NCBI GenBank assembly: GCA_937873315.1
Contig: CALMQX010000041.1
Location: 62,001-126,000 of the forward strand
Origin: an uncultured Nostocoides sp.
GTDB taxonomy: Bacteria; Actinomycetota; Actinomycetes; Actinomycetales; Dermatophilaceae
Length of the DNA: 64,000 bases
Direction of reading: 5' to 3'
The notes beneath the pieces are model-generated. The model was given only the letters and a program-made list of their open reading frames with translations, was not told where the DNA came from and ran no database searches. Made by a program: the position numbers and the translations under genes. Below are positions 17,714 through 27,832 of the stretch, in pieces (within the stretch, counting starts at the first letter, position 1; each line of letters begins with the position of its first letter).

Positions 17714-18849
17714 ACCTCTCGACCGATCCTTTCGAGGACCAGCTCCGCGATCACCTCGATGCCGCCGGGGCGTCCGCACCCGACCTCGACCTCGACACCG
17801 CTGCGGTGATTGGGGAGGGATCTCGACTCGTCCGCCGCCGTCGGATCGTCGCCGCGGCCGGGGGCGTCGCGGCCGCAACCGTGCTGGCCGTCGGCACCTA
17901 TGGCGCGCTCACCTCGGGGGCACCGGCCTCGGTCTCGGTGCCGGGCTCAAGCGTTCGCACCCCGACCCTTTCGCCGTCGCCAAACGAAGGACCGATCAGC
18001 GCCACCGTGACACTCGCGATGTCCATATCGGGTGATGCGATCCCGCCCAACCCACAGGAGTATTCGGTGACCGCACAGCTCGTCCAGGGCAGCGGCACCA
18101 CAGCAAGCGCAGCACTCACCCTTCGAGACAGCAAGGGCGGGCTACTGGATACCGCATCGACCGATCTCGACCTCGGATCCGCCAGGTCTTCACTGGTGCA
18201 CTTTGACTCTGTGGGTGTGGTCGCCGTGCTCAGCCCCGGGTCGCTCTGGGTCGACCTGGTCGCCCCACTGAGGGAGGGCGGCATGACCAGCGACGACGCG
18301 ACCCTCGGGGCGAGTGGCTGGCAGTTGACAGGCTTCCGGTTCGAGAAGCCATCAGTAGCCCCACAGGTCGCAGGGGCGGTCCGCATGACCCCAGACCTCG
18401 CCGTGCTTGACGGGGCTGGAGAGGCGGTGCCCCACGGCGCCTCCGCCGATGGTCTCCGGGTCGTCTACTGGTCCGAAGCCCTCGATACCTTTGGCTTCGT
18501 CGAGCGTGACGACACGGACCAGAAGTTGTGGAACCGGACGTCCACGTGGCCCTCGGAAGCGCGCAAGACACATGGCCGGCTCGTCCTGGCGGGATCGAGC
18601 GGCAGTGGTACCGCAGGCGCCGTCCACCGCGGGTACATCGTCATACAGGTTGCCAGCAAGGCCACCGATATCGTGCTAAGCGGCGTCCCGTCCGCGGCGA
18701 ACGTGCGCACCGAGGTGATCGCGATGGGCAGTGCGGACGCGAATGCCATCGTCGCGACCTATGAGACTACCGCCCGGCCCGGCAGCTACAAGCCCTCGCT
18801 CGCGTGGACCGAAGCCAGCGGCGCCGCGGCGAGCTGGACGGGCAGCTAG
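17710..18849 (+). CDS. Single-span membrane protein, putative anti-sigma partner
   Basis: A 379-residue protein translationally coupled to the ECF sigma gene. It has an acidic cytoplasmic N-terminus of about 40 residues, a basic stop RRRR and one membrane helix near residues 46-66, followed by a large extracellular Ser/Thr/Gly-rich part of about 310 residues. The topology and coupling fit an anti-sigma or sensor membrane partner, but no zinc HxxxCxxC motif or other named domain is visible. The outer region has no motif I recognise. Function is inferred from position only. Confidence 0.75.
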   Translation: MNLSTDPFEDQLRDHLDAAGASAPDLDLDTAAVIGEGSRLVRRRRIVAAAGGVAAATVLAVGTYGALTSGAPASVSVPGSSVRTPTLSPSPNEGPISATVTLAMSISGDAIPPNPQEYSVTAQLVQGSGTTASAALTLRDSKGGLLDTASTDLDLGSARSSLVHFDSVGVVAVLSPGSLWVDLVAPLREGGMTSDDATLGASGWQLTGFRFEKPSVAPQVAGAVRMTPDLAVLDGAGEAVPHGASADGLRVVYWSEALDTFGFVERDDTDQKLWNRTSTWPSEARKTHGRLVLAGSSGSGTAGAVHRGYIVIQVASKATDIVLSGVPSAANVRTEVIAMGSADANAIVATYETTARPGSYKPSLAWTEASGAAASWTGS

Positions 18850-18887
18850 TCACCCCGCTGAGGGGCGGTAGTGATCGAACGAGCAAA

Positions 18888-18916
18888 GCAACCTTTCGGT
18901 CGCCCTCGCAGTAGTG
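18888..18916 (+). promoter_or_regulatory. Putative ECF-type promoter (copy 2)
   Basis: GCAACCT (18888-18894), 16 bp, GTAGTG (18911-18916), the same elements and spacing as at 17130. It ends 36 bp before the ATG of the secreted protein at 18953. Confidence 0.55.
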
Positions 18917-18952
18917 ATGGGTAGAAACACCGACGTTTAAGGGAGAAGTCAG

Positions 18953-19561
18953 ATGATCATTCGCACCAGCGCCGTCGCCATCCTCGTCGGTGCCACTCTG
19001 GCCAGCGGCCTCGCCTTCGCTCACGCCCAAACCTCGCACAAGGCACCGCGATTCGGCGCCTCCGTGACCCTGGACCTCCCGGGAACGTCGGATCTGTTGT
19101 CTGGTCGTACGACGCCACGCGCTGGGGCTGACCGCACCGGGATCGTGAACTTCATGATCGGCAGCATCCTGCCGCACCCCGGTCGGCGCCTGATCGTGAC
19201 GGAAGCGGCCGGCGTTCGCACAGCTCGCCTGGTGACCGAGACCGGCAAGACCGTGTGGCAGTACTCCCTAGAGGACAACGCCGCCATGATCGCCGATGAG
19301 CGGACGGGTGAGGTGTACACGGCATACCTGATCACCACCGGTTCGACCTATGCCGCCTTCGACGGCGAGGGTGCCACCTTCGGCACGAGTGTCGAGCAGA
19401 GCGCTGCGATGACCGAGGGTTTGGACGTGCGGGTTTCCGCCGTCACCTGGAGCGGCGTGCCTCGGAGTTACCAGCCCCACGTGAGGGTGAATGCCAGCGA
19501 CGGCCCAGTAGCGGGCCTGGGTGCCACTGCCGAGGCAACCACCCCTTCGCAGACCCCCTGA
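18953..19561 (+). CDS. Secreted protein of unknown function in the ECF module
   Basis: A 202-residue protein with an N-terminal signal peptide (IIRTSAVAILVGATLASGLA, cleavage probably after the AHA near residue 25). The mature part is rich in Thr, Gly and Ala, with no cysteines and no recognised domain. It ends in a Thr/Pro-rich tail. The ribosome site is GGGAGAAG (about 18940-18947). Because its upstream region repeats the element found before the ECF sigma gene, it is probably a target of that sigma factor; what it does is unknown. Confidence 0.72.
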   Translation: MIIRTSAVAILVGATLASGLAFAHAQTSHKAPRFGASVTLDLPGTSDLLSGRTTPRAGADRTGIVNFMIGSILPHPGRRLIVTEAAGVRTARLVTETGKTVWQYSLEDNAAMIADERTGEVYTAYLITTGSTYAAFDGEGATFGTSVEQSAAMTEGLDVRVSAVTWSGVPRSYQPHVRVNASDGPVAGLGATAEATTPSQTP

Positions 19562-19572
19562 AACACGAGGGG

Positions 19573-20625
19573 TCAGCGGCGTGGCATGAGGACGGTGTAG
19601 TCGAGGTCGAGCACCACACCCGGCAGGTACTTGCCGTCAGCGTCCTTGTACGGGAAGTCCGCACAGGCAAGATCCTTGGTCGCCACCGTCCGCATCCGCA
19701 GCGCTCCGACATCAGTGCGACCGGGCAACTCGATCCGCTCCAGCACCTCGCTCCAGGCATAGACCGTGTCACCCGCGAAGGTCGGATTGGCGTGCGTGCC
19801 TCCGTTGAGCGCGAGCAGCAGTTGCGCATTGGCCAGCCCGTTGTAACTGAGCGCACGCGCTATCGAGATGACATGGCCGCCGTACACGATTCGCCGGCCG
19901 AAGCGCCCCTGGCTCTCGACGTGCTGGTTGAAGTGCACCTTGGCCGTGTTGTGCCAGAGCCGGGTGGCCAGCATGTGCTCGGACTCCTCGATGGTCACGC
20001 CATCGACATGGTCGATCCGTTCCCCCACTGCGTAGTCATCCCACACGAACGGGCTGCCCGCCAGCGCAGTGTCGTATGCCGTGAAGTCCAGTCCCGCTGG
20101 CACCACCAGATCCGCGGTGGCCACGGCCGACGGCAGATCGGGGATCACGGTGTCCGGGGCGGGACTGGCCTCAGCGCGCTTACGGACCATCACCCATCGG
20201 TAATAGTCGAGCACGATCTCGTCGTGCTGGTTGCGCCCGACTGAGTGCACGTACACCACCCCGGTCTTGCCATCGCGGTTCGCCTTCAACCCCACGACCT
20301 GCGAGCGGGCGCTCAGGGTGTCCCCAGCGAAGACCGGCGCGGTGAACACCCCGCGCGCGTAGCCGAGATTCGCCACGGCATTCAACGAGATCTCCGGAAC
20401 GGTCTTGCCGAAGACCGTGTGGAAGACCAGTAGTGAGTCCAGCGGCATCCGCTCCAGACCACAGCTGGCGGCAAAGGATGCGCCCGAGGTCAGCGCAAAG
20501 CGCGACCCATAGAGCGCCGTGTACAGCGCGGAGTCACCCTCGGTCACCGTCCGGGGGCTCGTGTGCACGAGCTCCTGGCCGATGGCGAAGTCCTCGAAGA
20601 AGTTGCCAGCCCTGGTCTTACTCAC
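19573..20625 (-). CDS. MaoC-like hydratase, mesaconyl-CoA hydratase type
   Basis: A 350-residue protein made of two hot-dog (MaoC-like) halves, about residues 1-150 and 180-345, the architecture and length of mesaconyl-CoA (beta-methylmalyl-CoA) hydratase. The second half carries the hydratase-like stretch with HFNQHVESQGRFGRRIVYGG. The start chosen is the GTG at 20625 (VSKTRAGNFFEDF) with AAGG upstream; an in-frame ATG at 20673 would add 16 unusual residues. Two CitE-like CoA-ester lyases at 34050 and 34926 and an acyl-CoA dehydrogenase at 27833 would fit the same ethylmalonyl-CoA-type pathway, though crotonyl-CoA carboxylase/reductase and the mutase are not in the window. Divergent from glpK. 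Confidence 0.8.
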   Translation of the reverse strand: MSKTRAGNFFEDFAIGQELVHTSPRTVTEGDSALYTALYGSRFALTSGASFAASCGLERMPLDSLLVFHTVFGKTVPEISLNAVANLGYARGVFTAPVFAGDTLSARSQVVGLKANRDGKTGVVYVHSVGRNQHDEIVLDYYRWVMVRKRAEASPAPDTVIPDLPSAVATADLVVPAGLDFTAYDTALAGSPFVWDDYAVGERIDHVDGVTIEESEHMLATRLWHNTAKVHFNQHVESQGRFGRRIVYGGHVISIARALSYNGLANAQLLLALNGGTHANPTFAGDTVYAWSEVLERIELPGRTDVGALRMRTVATKDLACADFPYKDADGKYLPGVVLDLDYTVLMPRR

Positions 20626-20707
20626 CCGCCCATCCTTGCCGTCATGAGTTGACGTAACCAAGGGATAGCGCACGTGCCCTTGCTCACGCCTATGTCAGGC
20701 TTGGCCC

Positions 20708-22219
20708 ATGGCGGACTTCATCGGCGCAGTCGACCAGGGCACGACCAGCACCCGGTTCATGATCTTCGATCACGACGGGCGCGAGGTCGCTCGTCACCAA
20801 CTCGAGCATGAGCAGATCCTGCCGCGTGCCGGTTGGGTCGAACACAACCCCATCGAGATCTGGGAACGCACCGAGACCGTGATCGGCACTGCGCTGACCA
20901 CCGCCGGGCTGGGCACCGCCGACCTAGTCGGGATCGGCATCACCAATCAGCGCGAGACCGCCATCGTGTGGGATCGGCATACCGGGCGTCCGTACGCCAA
21001 CGCGATTGTGTGGCAGGACACCCGCACCGACAAGATCGCCGCAGCATTGCAGGCCGACGGCCGCGGTGAGGTCATCCGCCGCAAGGCCGGTCTGCCGCCG
21101 GCCACGTATTTCTCCGCCGGCAAGGTGCAGTGGATGCTCGAAAACGTCGAGGGCCTGCGCGCTGCCGCCGAACGCGGCGATGCCCTCTTTGGCACCCCCG
21201 ACACCTGGGTGATCTGGAATCTCACCGGTGGTCCGGATGGCGGCGTGCATGCCACGGACGTGACCAACGCCAGCCGCACCATGCTGATGAACCTGGAGAC
21301 CTTGGATTGGGATGAGGAGCTGCTCGGCTTCTTTGGCATCCCACGGGCCATGCTCCCGACCATTTCTGCGAGCAGCCATCCCGCGGCATACGGCCAGACA
21401 CCCGCTATCAAGGGTCGCTCGGCGGTGCGGATCACCGGAGTGCTCGGCGACCAGCAGGCGGCGACCGTAGGTCAGGTGTGCTTCGAGCCCGGCGAGGCCA
21501 AGAACACCTATGGCACGGGAAACTTCCTCATTCTCAATACGGGTACCGAGATCGTGCGCAGCACGAATGGTCTGCTCACCACCGTGGCCTACCAGTTGGG
21601 CGATCAGGCGCCGGTGTATGCGCTCGAGGGCTCCATTGCGGTCACCGGTTCGGCGGTCCAGTGGCTTCGCGACCAACTCGGGATCATCGGCGATGCTCGG
21701 GAGGTCGAGACACTGGCCGCCTCGGTCCCCGATAACGGCGGTGTCGCCTTCGTCCCGGCGTTCAGCGGGCTTTTCGCCCCGTACTGGCGCAGCGATGCCC
21801 GGGGGGCCATCGTGGGATTGTCGCGCTTCAATACCAAGGCACACATCGCCCGAGCCACTCTCGAAGCCATCTGTTATCAGTCCAAGGATGTCGTGGACGC
21901 CATGGCTGCCGACTCCGGCGTGCCCCTGACCATGCTCAAAGTGGATGGCGGGGTCACCGCCAATGCCCTGTGTATGCAGCTCCAGGCCGACATCCTCGGG
22001 GTCCCGGTCTCCAAACCGGTGGTTCCCGAGACCACTGCTTTGGGTGCGGCCTATGCCGCTGGGCTGGCCGTCGGGTTCTGGGAGAGCACCGATGAGTTGC
22101 GAGCGAACTGGGCGCAGGATCATGCCTGGGAGCCCACCTGGTCCGATGAGGACCGGGAGCGGGGGTATGCCGTGTGGCGCAAGGCCGTCGAACGCACCTT
22201 GGACTGGGTCACCCTCTAA
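20708..22219 (+). CDS. glpK: Glycerol kinase
   Basis: A 503-residue FGGY-family kinase that phosphorylates glycerol to sn-glycerol 3-phosphate. The N-terminus [16 protein letters not shown] is the phosphate-binding loop of the family. Other kept segments are [17 protein letters not shown], the catalytic-region [10 protein letters not shown], and [20 protein letters not shown] near the C-terminus. Length is normal. No glpF or glpD lies beside it. The 82 bp to the divergent MaoC-like gene must hold both promoters. No strong ribosome site precedes the ATG. Confidence 0.95.
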   Translation: MADFIGAVDQGTTSTRFMIFDHDGREVARHQLEHEQILPRAGWVEHNPIEIWERTETVIGTALTTAGLGTADLVGIGITNQRETAIVWDRHTGRPYANAIVWQDTRTDKIAAALQADGRGEVIRRKAGLPPATYFSAGKVQWMLENVEGLRAAAERGDALFGTPDTWVIWNLTGGPDGGVHATDVTNASRTMLMNLETLDWDEELLGFFGIPRAMLPTISASSHPAAYGQTPAIKGRSAVRITGVLGDQQAATVGQVCFEPGEAKNTYGTGNFLILNTGTEIVRSTNGLLTTVAYQLGDQAPVYALEGSIAVTGSAVQWLRDQLGIIGDAREVETLAASVPDNGGVAFVPAFSGLFAPYWRSDARGAIVGLSRFNTKAHIARATLEAICYQSKDVVDAMAADSGVPLTMLKVDGGVTANALCMQLQADILGVPVSKPVVPETTALGAAYAAGLAVGFWESTDELRANWAQDHAWEPTWSDEDRERGYAVWRKAVERTLDWVTL

Positions 22220-22227
22220 TCGGATTC

Positions 22228-23214
22228 CTACGAGCGGGCCTCGTCGGCCAGCGCATTGGCCAAGGCGGCCGCCTCATCAGCACCGTCCACCGTCACCACG
22301 AATGCGCTCCCATTGCCTCGTCGGATCTCCAAGGCCGGCCCCTTGCGCAGCACGACGCCAAAGCGTGAGTCCCGCCCCGCCCGCAGACCCACCCCACCGA
22401 ATTCGCGCAGGGGATCAATGTCCACCGCGCGAGCCTCGGCAATATCGCTGAGCGGCAGGGTCCACCCCGGCCAACCCAGGACCGAACGCACCGCGATCCC
22501 CTGCCGATCCACCCGCACCCGGAAAGAACTCGTGGCCGCCATGAGCAGTCCCGCGAAGGCGAGAGACACGATGATCACGAAGGCGTAGCCCCCGCTCACG
22601 GCGATGACGATGAGCGGGATGGCCACGAGGGCCACCACGATGTAGACCCACGGGGTCGATCGGGCCACACCGGTCCACAGCGGCTCAACCCCCGGCTCAA
22701 GTTCGGCTCGGGGGGCGTTCGCCGGAATCGGCTCGTACGCACGCAACGTCTCACTGGGGAGCGATCCCACACTCCAGGCTCCGAGCACCGCCATGATCGC
22801 GGCCAGCATGAAGGAAACACCGAGGACCGCGCCGACCCCCGGCGCACGACTGGCGTCGTCGATGCCGCGCTGGATCGCCAGGGTCCCCACCAAGATCGAG
22901 GTGACCAAGGTGCTCGAGCCCGCGACCACAGCAGCGCCACCGCGACGGGCCTCGGGGACTCGTGCAGCGAGCGCCAGCATCGTCGCACCGATGACGAGCC
23001 CCAAAATGCTGCCTAGCCCAGCCAGCCAGATGGCCTGGTTGAGTGGCAAGTAGCCATCCGGCGGGCCCGAGAGGCCCCAGTGCGTGGCAACCGGGTCGGG
23101 CAGGTCACTTCGCCAGGAGCGCGCCAGGAGAACCCCCACCACTCCAATGGCCACCGGCAGCCCCACGAGCACCATAGTCAGGCGAGTGTCCTGCGCGCGC
23201 TGGGTCTGCTCCAT
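22228..23214 (-). CDS. DUF1648-domain membrane protein
   Basis: A 328-residue membrane protein. The N-terminal DUF1648 signature (LPDPVATHWGLSGPPDGYL) lies between the first and second helix; about six helices follow in all. The C-terminal third (from about residue 235) is soluble, with a PH-like beta-strand character and phrases such as SSFRVRVDRQGIAVRSVLGW and VTVDGADEAAALANAL. Function is unknown. It converges closely on glpK (8 bp) and lies 15 bp upstream of the DUF2332 gene's stop, on the other side of a separate transcript. Confidence 0.8.
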   Translation of the reverse strand: MEQTQRAQDTRLTMVLVGLPVAIGVVGVLLARSWRSDLPDPVATHWGLSGPPDGYLPLNQAIWLAGLGSILGLVIGATMLALAARVPEARRGGAAVVAGSSTLVTSILVGTLAIQRGIDDASRAPGVGAVLGVSFMLAAIMAVLGAWSVGSLPSETLRAYEPIPANAPRAELEPGVEPLWTGVARSTPWVYIVVALVAIPLIVIAVSGGYAFVIIVSLAFAGLLMAATSSFRVRVDRQGIAVRSVLGWPGWTLPLSDIAEARAVDIDPLREFGGVGLRAGRDSRFGVVLRKGPALEIRRGNGSAFVVTVDGADEAAALANALADEARS

Positions 23215-23229
23215 ACCCCTAGTGTCCTC

Positions 23230-24267
23230 TCACCCGTCAAGGACCACCGGCGGACCGTGGTGGCTGGCATGACCAAGGCGGACCCCGTCGACCTCGATGA
23301 CGGGCAACTCGCCCGCGTCGGCCTGGGGGGTTGACCCGTCCCACGGATGCTCCATGGCGATGTGCACCACGGGAATCCGAGCGCGGGCCTCCTCAATGGC
23401 GGCTTCCATCGCCTGGGTTTCCGCTCGGGGCCAATAGATCCGGGTTACCGAATGCCAGACGACGGTCAGCAGGTCATCGGGCACGGGTTCGGCCAGCCGC
23501 TCACGCACCCACGCCGATGCCGGGGCGCGATCGACCACCACCGGGTGTTCACGGGCCAGTGCCAGAGCCGCGCGCAGCCGCTCGTGCCGCTCAACATGAA
23601 ATGGCCACACGAAACTGGTGAGGTAGTCGGCGCCCTCTCGCGTGGACGCATCCACCGGATCAATATCGCAGCCAGCCCGTTGCACGATCTCGTATGCCGC
23701 GTGCCCCAGTCCGCGCGCTCCGCACCCATCGATGATCAGGCCGCTGTCGGCTGGGCCGGCGCGCCAACCATCCCCCAGGAGTCGCACCCGGTCGACCTGC
23801 AGGCCCAAACCACCCGACGCGCCCGGTTCCAGCAGTCGCACGCGGCTTAACCCGGTCGCACGCACGGCGTGCACCAGTCCGACATGCAGAGCCACACATC
23901 GACCGACCTCATTGGTTTGCGGATGGACGTCCAGCGCGGATCGCAGCTCGGCGGCATACGCCTCGATCACCGGCTGGGCGATCGGCCAAACCTGCTCGGG
24001 ATCACGCAGCCCACCCAGGCAGGGGTAGAACTCCGCCAGGTCTGGAGCCTCACCCCGCAGCACCACGCGGAAGAGGCCGGCCAGCAGCCGCAGTTGCGGG
24101 AGGGCCTGCGGACGGGCCTGCTCCCAGCCCGCGAAAATGTCCCGGCTGACTCCGCCGCGCTCCCAGTCCAATCCGATCTCGTCGAGCAGCACCCCATACA
24201 GATGGTGGCGGTGGCCGAAGTGGTTGCGCAGCCGCTCGCCTAAGGACTCCCCCGTGAAGGCACCCAT
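23230..24267 (-). CDS. DUF2332-family protein
   Basis: A 345-residue soluble protein of the DUF2332 family, common in actinobacteria and of unknown function. Typical features are the RHHLYGVLLDEIGLDW-type opening, QTNEVGRCVALHVGL and the C-terminal VWHSVTRIYWPRAE. It diverges from the Xaa-Pro aminopeptidase gene with only 17 bp between the starts, so promoters must overlap the coding ends or the transcripts must be leaderless. Confidence 0.82.
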   Translation of the reverse strand: MGAFTGESLGERLRNHFGHRHHLYGVLLDEIGLDWERGGVSRDIFAGWEQARPQALPQLRLLAGLFRVVLRGEAPDLAEFYPCLGGLRDPEQVWPIAQPVIEAYAAELRSALDVHPQTNEVGRCVALHVGLVHAVRATGLSRVRLLEPGASGGLGLQVDRVRLLGDGWRAGPADSGLIIDGCGARGLGHAAYEIVQRAGCDIDPVDASTREGADYLTSFVWPFHVERHERLRAALALAREHPVVVDRAPASAWVRERLAEPVPDDLLTVVWHSVTRIYWPRAETQAMEAAIEEARARIPVVHIAMEHPWDGSTPQADAGELPVIEVDGVRLGHASHHGPPVVLDG

Positions 24268-24284
24268 GGTGGCACGATAACCGG

Positions 24285-25793
24285 GTGAGCGAAGAACAGA
24301 CGCCAGCAGACAACCGCTCCCGGGTGACCACTGACGAAATGCGGGAGTTCATCAAGGAGGACTGGGCACCGCGGGCAATCAGCCGGGTCGAACAGGCCCC
24401 GGTCGCGCACTTTGCGGCGCAGCGACGCGCCAGGCTCTCGGCGGCCTTCCCCGGTGACCGGTTGGTCATCCCGGCCGGCGGGTTGAAAGTGCGTTCCAAC
24501 GACTGCGATTACACCTTCCGGCCGCACACGGCATTCGCCTATCTCACCGGCCTGGGCGCCGACCGGGAGCCGGACGCCCTGCTCGTACTGGAGCCGACCT
24601 TTGACCAGGCGGGCGAGCCCACCGGCCATGAGAGCGTGCTCTGGTTCGCCCCGCTCGCTCCGCGCGACTCCGACGACTTCTTCTCGGACGCTCGATACGG
24701 GGAGTTCTGGGTGGGCGCTCGGCCGACCCTGGCGGAGATCGAGACCGAATTGGGCCTCACGGCCCGCGACATCGCTGACCTGGGCGACGCCCTGGTCAAG
24801 GACGCCGGCACCATCACCGTCCGGATGGTGCGTGACGCCGAGCAGTCGCTGACCGCCCGCCTCGACGGCGAGCGGGTGGCCAATGGAGCGGCGGAGGAGA
24901 ACCTGCAGGAGGCCGACGGCGCCCTGGCCCACGAAGTCTCCACGATGCGGCTGACCAAGGACGAGTACGAGATCGACCAGATGCGTCAGGCGGTCGCGGC
25001 CACGGCCGTCGGCTTCGAGGCAATGATCGCCGATCTACCGCAGGCCGTATCCCGTGGGCGCGGGGAACGCTGGCTCGAGGGCATTTTCGGACTGCACGCG
25101 CGGCACCAGGGCAATGGTGTGGGCTATGAGTCGATCTGCGCGGCCGGCGACCACGCCAACACCCTGCATTGGATCAGGAACACCGGCGAGGTGGTCGACG
25201 GCGAACTGGTGTTGATTGACGCCGGCGTGGAGGTGGACAGCCTGTATACGGCGGATATCACCCGTACCTTGCCTGTCAATGGGACGTTCAGCGAGGCCCA
25301 GCGGGAGATCTACGAGGCGGTGTATGCCGCCCAAGAGGCCGGAATCGCCGCAGTCCGGCCGGGGGCGAAGTTCTCCGACATTCACGCCGCCGCGATTCGC
25401 GTGATCGCTGAGCACCTGCATGCGTGGGGCCTGCTCCCCGAGGGGATGAGCGTGGAGGACACGCTCGATACCGAGCACGGCATGCATCATCGGCGGTGGA
25501 TGGTGCACGGCACTTCTCACCATCTGGGGTTGGATGTCCACGATTGCGCGCTGGCCACTCGGGAGGAGTACATGGACGCCGAATTGCGGCCAGGCATGAT
25601 CCTGACGGTCGAGCCCGGGCTCTACTTCAAGGCCGACGATCTCAAAGCGCCCGAGCGATTCCGCGGCATCGGCGTGCGGATCGAGGACGATGTGCTCGTC
25701 ACCGAAAGCGGCGGAGAGAACCTCTCCGCCGGCATGCCTCGCCGATACGACGAGGTCGAGCGCTGGGTGGCCCGGGTCCAGAGCGGCGCGTGA
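24285..25793 (+). CDS. pepP: Xaa-Pro aminopeptidase (peptidase M24B)
   Basis: A 502-residue dimanganese aminopeptidase P that removes N-terminal residues preceding proline. An aminopeptidase P N-terminal domain (about residues 45-200) is followed by the M24 'pita-bread' catalytic domain. Metal-ligand segments are seen in order: LIDAGVEVDSLYTADITRT (two Asp), HGTSHHLGLDVHD (His), ILTVEPGLYF (Glu) and VRIEDDVLV (Glu). The GTG start at 24285 lacks a clear ribosome site, compatible with a short or absent leader. Confidence 0.93.
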   Translation: MSEEQTPADNRSRVTTDEMREFIKEDWAPRAISRVEQAPVAHFAAQRRARLSAAFPGDRLVIPAGGLKVRSNDCDYTFRPHTAFAYLTGLGADREPDALLVLEPTFDQAGEPTGHESVLWFAPLAPRDSDDFFSDARYGEFWVGARPTLAEIETELGLTARDIADLGDALVKDAGTITVRMVRDAEQSLTARLDGERVANGAAEENLQEADGALAHEVSTMRLTKDEYEIDQMRQAVAATAVGFEAMIADLPQAVSRGRGERWLEGIFGLHARHQGNGVGYESICAAGDHANTLHWIRNTGEVVDGELVLIDAGVEVDSLYTADITRTLPVNGTFSEAQREIYEAVYAAQEAGIAAVRPGAKFSDIHAAAIRVIAEHLHAWGLLPEGMSVEDTLDTEHGMHHRRWMVHGTSHHLGLDVHDCALATREEYMDAELRPGMILTVEPGLYFKADDLKAPERFRGIGVRIEDDVLVTESGGENLSAGMPRRYDEVERWVARVQSGA

Positions 25794-25953
25794 TTCGTGC
25801 CGGCTGACATCGAGGCCGGTCCTCGCCCCGGGGCAGCCGACGACGGTGCACCGCTGCGCCGACGCGCAGCAATGCCCAGCGCGTGACATGCTCCAGTGAC
25901 GCTAGCCCGCTGTCCGAGCGGCAGCAGATCCGCCTGAGAGGAAACTCGACTCG

Positions 25954-27174
25954 ATGTATGCCGTGAACTCTGAGGTCGGCCAACTGCGCCAAGTGATCTT
26001 GCATCGCCCCGGGCGGGAGATGTCCCGCCTGACTCCGCGGAATATGGCCGAGTACCTCTTCGACGACATGGTCTGGATCGAACGAGCGCAAGCAGAGCAT
26101 GACGCCTTTGCGGGCCTCCTCGCCGGACGCGGCATCACGGTTCTGGAGCTCTCGGACCTGCTTGCGGAGACCATGGCCGTGCCGGAAGCGCGTGCCTTCG
26201 TCTTGACCGGAATGGTCCACGAGCGTTCGTTCGGGCTCGGCATGGTCGATGCCATCGAGGCCCACATGGAGTCGGCCAGCCCCGTCGACCTCGCCGAGAT
26301 GCTCATCGCGGGGCTGACCCGCTCCGAGTTGACTGAGATGGTGGGCGAGTTGGATTCACTCGTGCTGAGCACGCTGGGGCCGGATGACTTCGTGCTCGCG
26401 CCGCTGCCCAACCACCTCTTCACCCGGGACACCTCGTGCTGGGTCTACGACGGGGTCGCCATCAACTCCATGCGCAAATCGGCGCGCATGCGAGAGACCA
26501 TCAACTACGAGGCGATCTATCGCTGGCATCCGATGTTCGCCAATGGCGAGCACCAGGTGTGGTCGCAAGGACGAACCGAGGCCGAGGCACCAGTGGAGGG
26601 CGGGGATGTGCTGGTGCTCGGTCACGGGGCGGTGCTGGTTGGGCTCTCGGAACGCACCTCACCCCAGGGCGTCGAGCGTTTGGCGGCCAGCCTGTTCGCC
26701 AAGGGTTCAGCCGATCGCGTGGTGGCCGTTTCGCTGCCGAAGGCTCGGGCGTTCATGCACCTGGATACGGTCATGACGATGGTCGATGAGGAGTCCTTCA
26801 CGGCATACGCCGGCCTGGGGATGCGGCCGACCTTCACCATCCGTCCAGGCCGCAGCGCTAGGCAACTGTCGGTGACCCACCACGACGCCGATCAGATGCA
26901 CGCGGTCATGGCGCAGGCAGTGGGGGTGCCGAAGTTGCGTATGCTGACCACCGCCCAGGACTCCCTGGCCGCAGAACGCGAGCAGTGGGATGACGCCTGC
27001 AATGTGTTGGCCCTCTCCCCGGGAGTGGTCGTCGCCTACGAGCGCAATGTCACGACGAATACCTACCTACGGGCCCAGGGCATCGAGGTGCTCGAGATCG
27101 CGGGGACCGAGCTGGGCCGCGGTCGAGGCGGCCCACGATGCATGAGCTGCCCAGTGCTCCGGGACGAGGTCTAG
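25954..27174 (+). CDS. arcA: Arginine deiminase
   Basis: A 406-residue cytosolic hydrolase converting arginine to citrulline and ammonia. Family motifs are [12 protein letters not shown] at the N-terminus, [19 protein letters not shown] (catalytic Asp/Arg region), [10 protein letters not shown] (catalytic His region) and the C-terminal [16 protein letters not shown], which holds the nucleophilic cysteine. The ATG follows GAGAGGA. The usual partners (ornithine carbamoyltransferase, carbamate kinase, antiporter) are not adjacent, so it is a single-gene unit here. The first codons overlap a copy of the dispersed 8-mer (25956-25963). Confidence 0.95.
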   Translation: MYAVNSEVGQLRQVILHRPGREMSRLTPRNMAEYLFDDMVWIERAQAEHDAFAGLLAGRGITVLELSDLLAETMAVPEARAFVLTGMVHERSFGLGMVDAIEAHMESASPVDLAEMLIAGLTRSELTEMVGELDSLVLSTLGPDDFVLAPLPNHLFTRDTSCWVYDGVAINSMRKSARMRETINYEAIYRWHPMFANGEHQVWSQGRTEAEAPVEGGDVLVLGHGAVLVGLSERTSPQGVERLAASLFAKGSADRVVAVSLPKARAFMHLDTVMTMVDEESFTAYAGLGMRPTFTIRPGRSARQLSVTHHDADQMHAVMAQAVGVPKLRMLTTAQDSLAAEREQWDDACNVLALSPGVVVAYERNVTTNTYLRAQGIEVLEIAGTELGRGRGGPRCMSCPVLRDEV

Positions 27175-27211
27175 GTGCCCCGGGTGCCCCCTGCGGACCC
27201 AACGGGGCGCC
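27174..27211. terminator. Candidate bidirectional terminator
   Basis: GGTGCCCC (27174-27181) can pair with GGGGCGCC (27204-27211), an 8-bp stem with one G-U pair and a 22-nt loop. It sits between the convergent arcA and GSP17M-like genes. Confidence 0.4.
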
Positions 27212-27235
27212 GGACGACTGCGCGCTGGCGGCGTA

Positions 27236-27802
27236 CTACTGCGCCTTGCGCTCGGCCTCCTGAGCCTTGCGGATCTCCTCCTGCGCGGCGCGCTGAGCGG
27301 CACCCACGGGGTCGAGCTCGGCGAGGAGTTGACGGCCCTGGGCAGCGTGCTTGTGCTCGCACAGCACCTCGTACTTGGTGGCAACCACCTGGCTGACTGA
27401 GGTGAAGTCACGCTGTCCGCGAGTGGCGGTATACCCAACAAAGGCCCAGATGGCGCCGAAGAGTGCGCCAAAGACCACGGTTCCCAAGATCTGCGGCACC
27501 GAGAATCCGCGAGGGTCGAAGAGCGCGAAGATCAGTCCGACAAAGAAGCCGAGCCAGGCGCCCGACAGAGCCCCACCGGCGAGCACCCGGCCCCGAGTGA
27601 GCCGGCCGGTGACCCGCTCGAGCTGCTTGAGCTCGGTGCCGACAATCAGGACGTCCTGAACGGGAAACTCACGGTCCGAGAGGAAATCGACAGCCTGTTG
27701 GGCGTCCTCGTAGCGCTCGTAGACCCCCAGGGACATGGGGTACTCCAGGCTGAGGCCCCGGCGGGCGACGGTCGGGAAGGGGCGGGGGCTCGTCGAACTC
27801 AT
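27236..27802 (-). CDS. General stress protein 17M-like membrane protein
   Basis: A 188-residue protein. The N-terminal domain (about residues 20-65, LGVYERYEDAQQAVDFLSDR and VQDVLIVGTEL) matches the GSP17M-like fold. Two membrane helices follow (LAGGALSGAWLGFFVGLIFA and ILGTVVFGALFGAIWAFVGY), then a charged helical tail ending in a short Ala/Glu/Lys/Arg coiled-coil-like stretch. The start ATG 27802 gives a clean N-terminus; an in-frame GTG at 27820 would add six residues. The role is unknown; family members are stress-induced in Bacillus. Confidence 0.82.
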   Translation of the reverse strand: MSSTSPRPFPTVARRGLSLEYPMSLGVYERYEDAQQAVDFLSDREFPVQDVLIVGTELKQLERVTGRLTRGRVLAGGALSGAWLGFFVGLIFALFDPRGFSVPQILGTVVFGALFGAIWAFVGYTATRGQRDFTSVSQVVATKYEVLCEHKHAAQGRQLLAELDPVGAAQRAAQEEIRKAQEAERKAQ

Positions 27803-27832
27803 GCCCCCATTGTCGCTCACGTCGGGCCGCGG

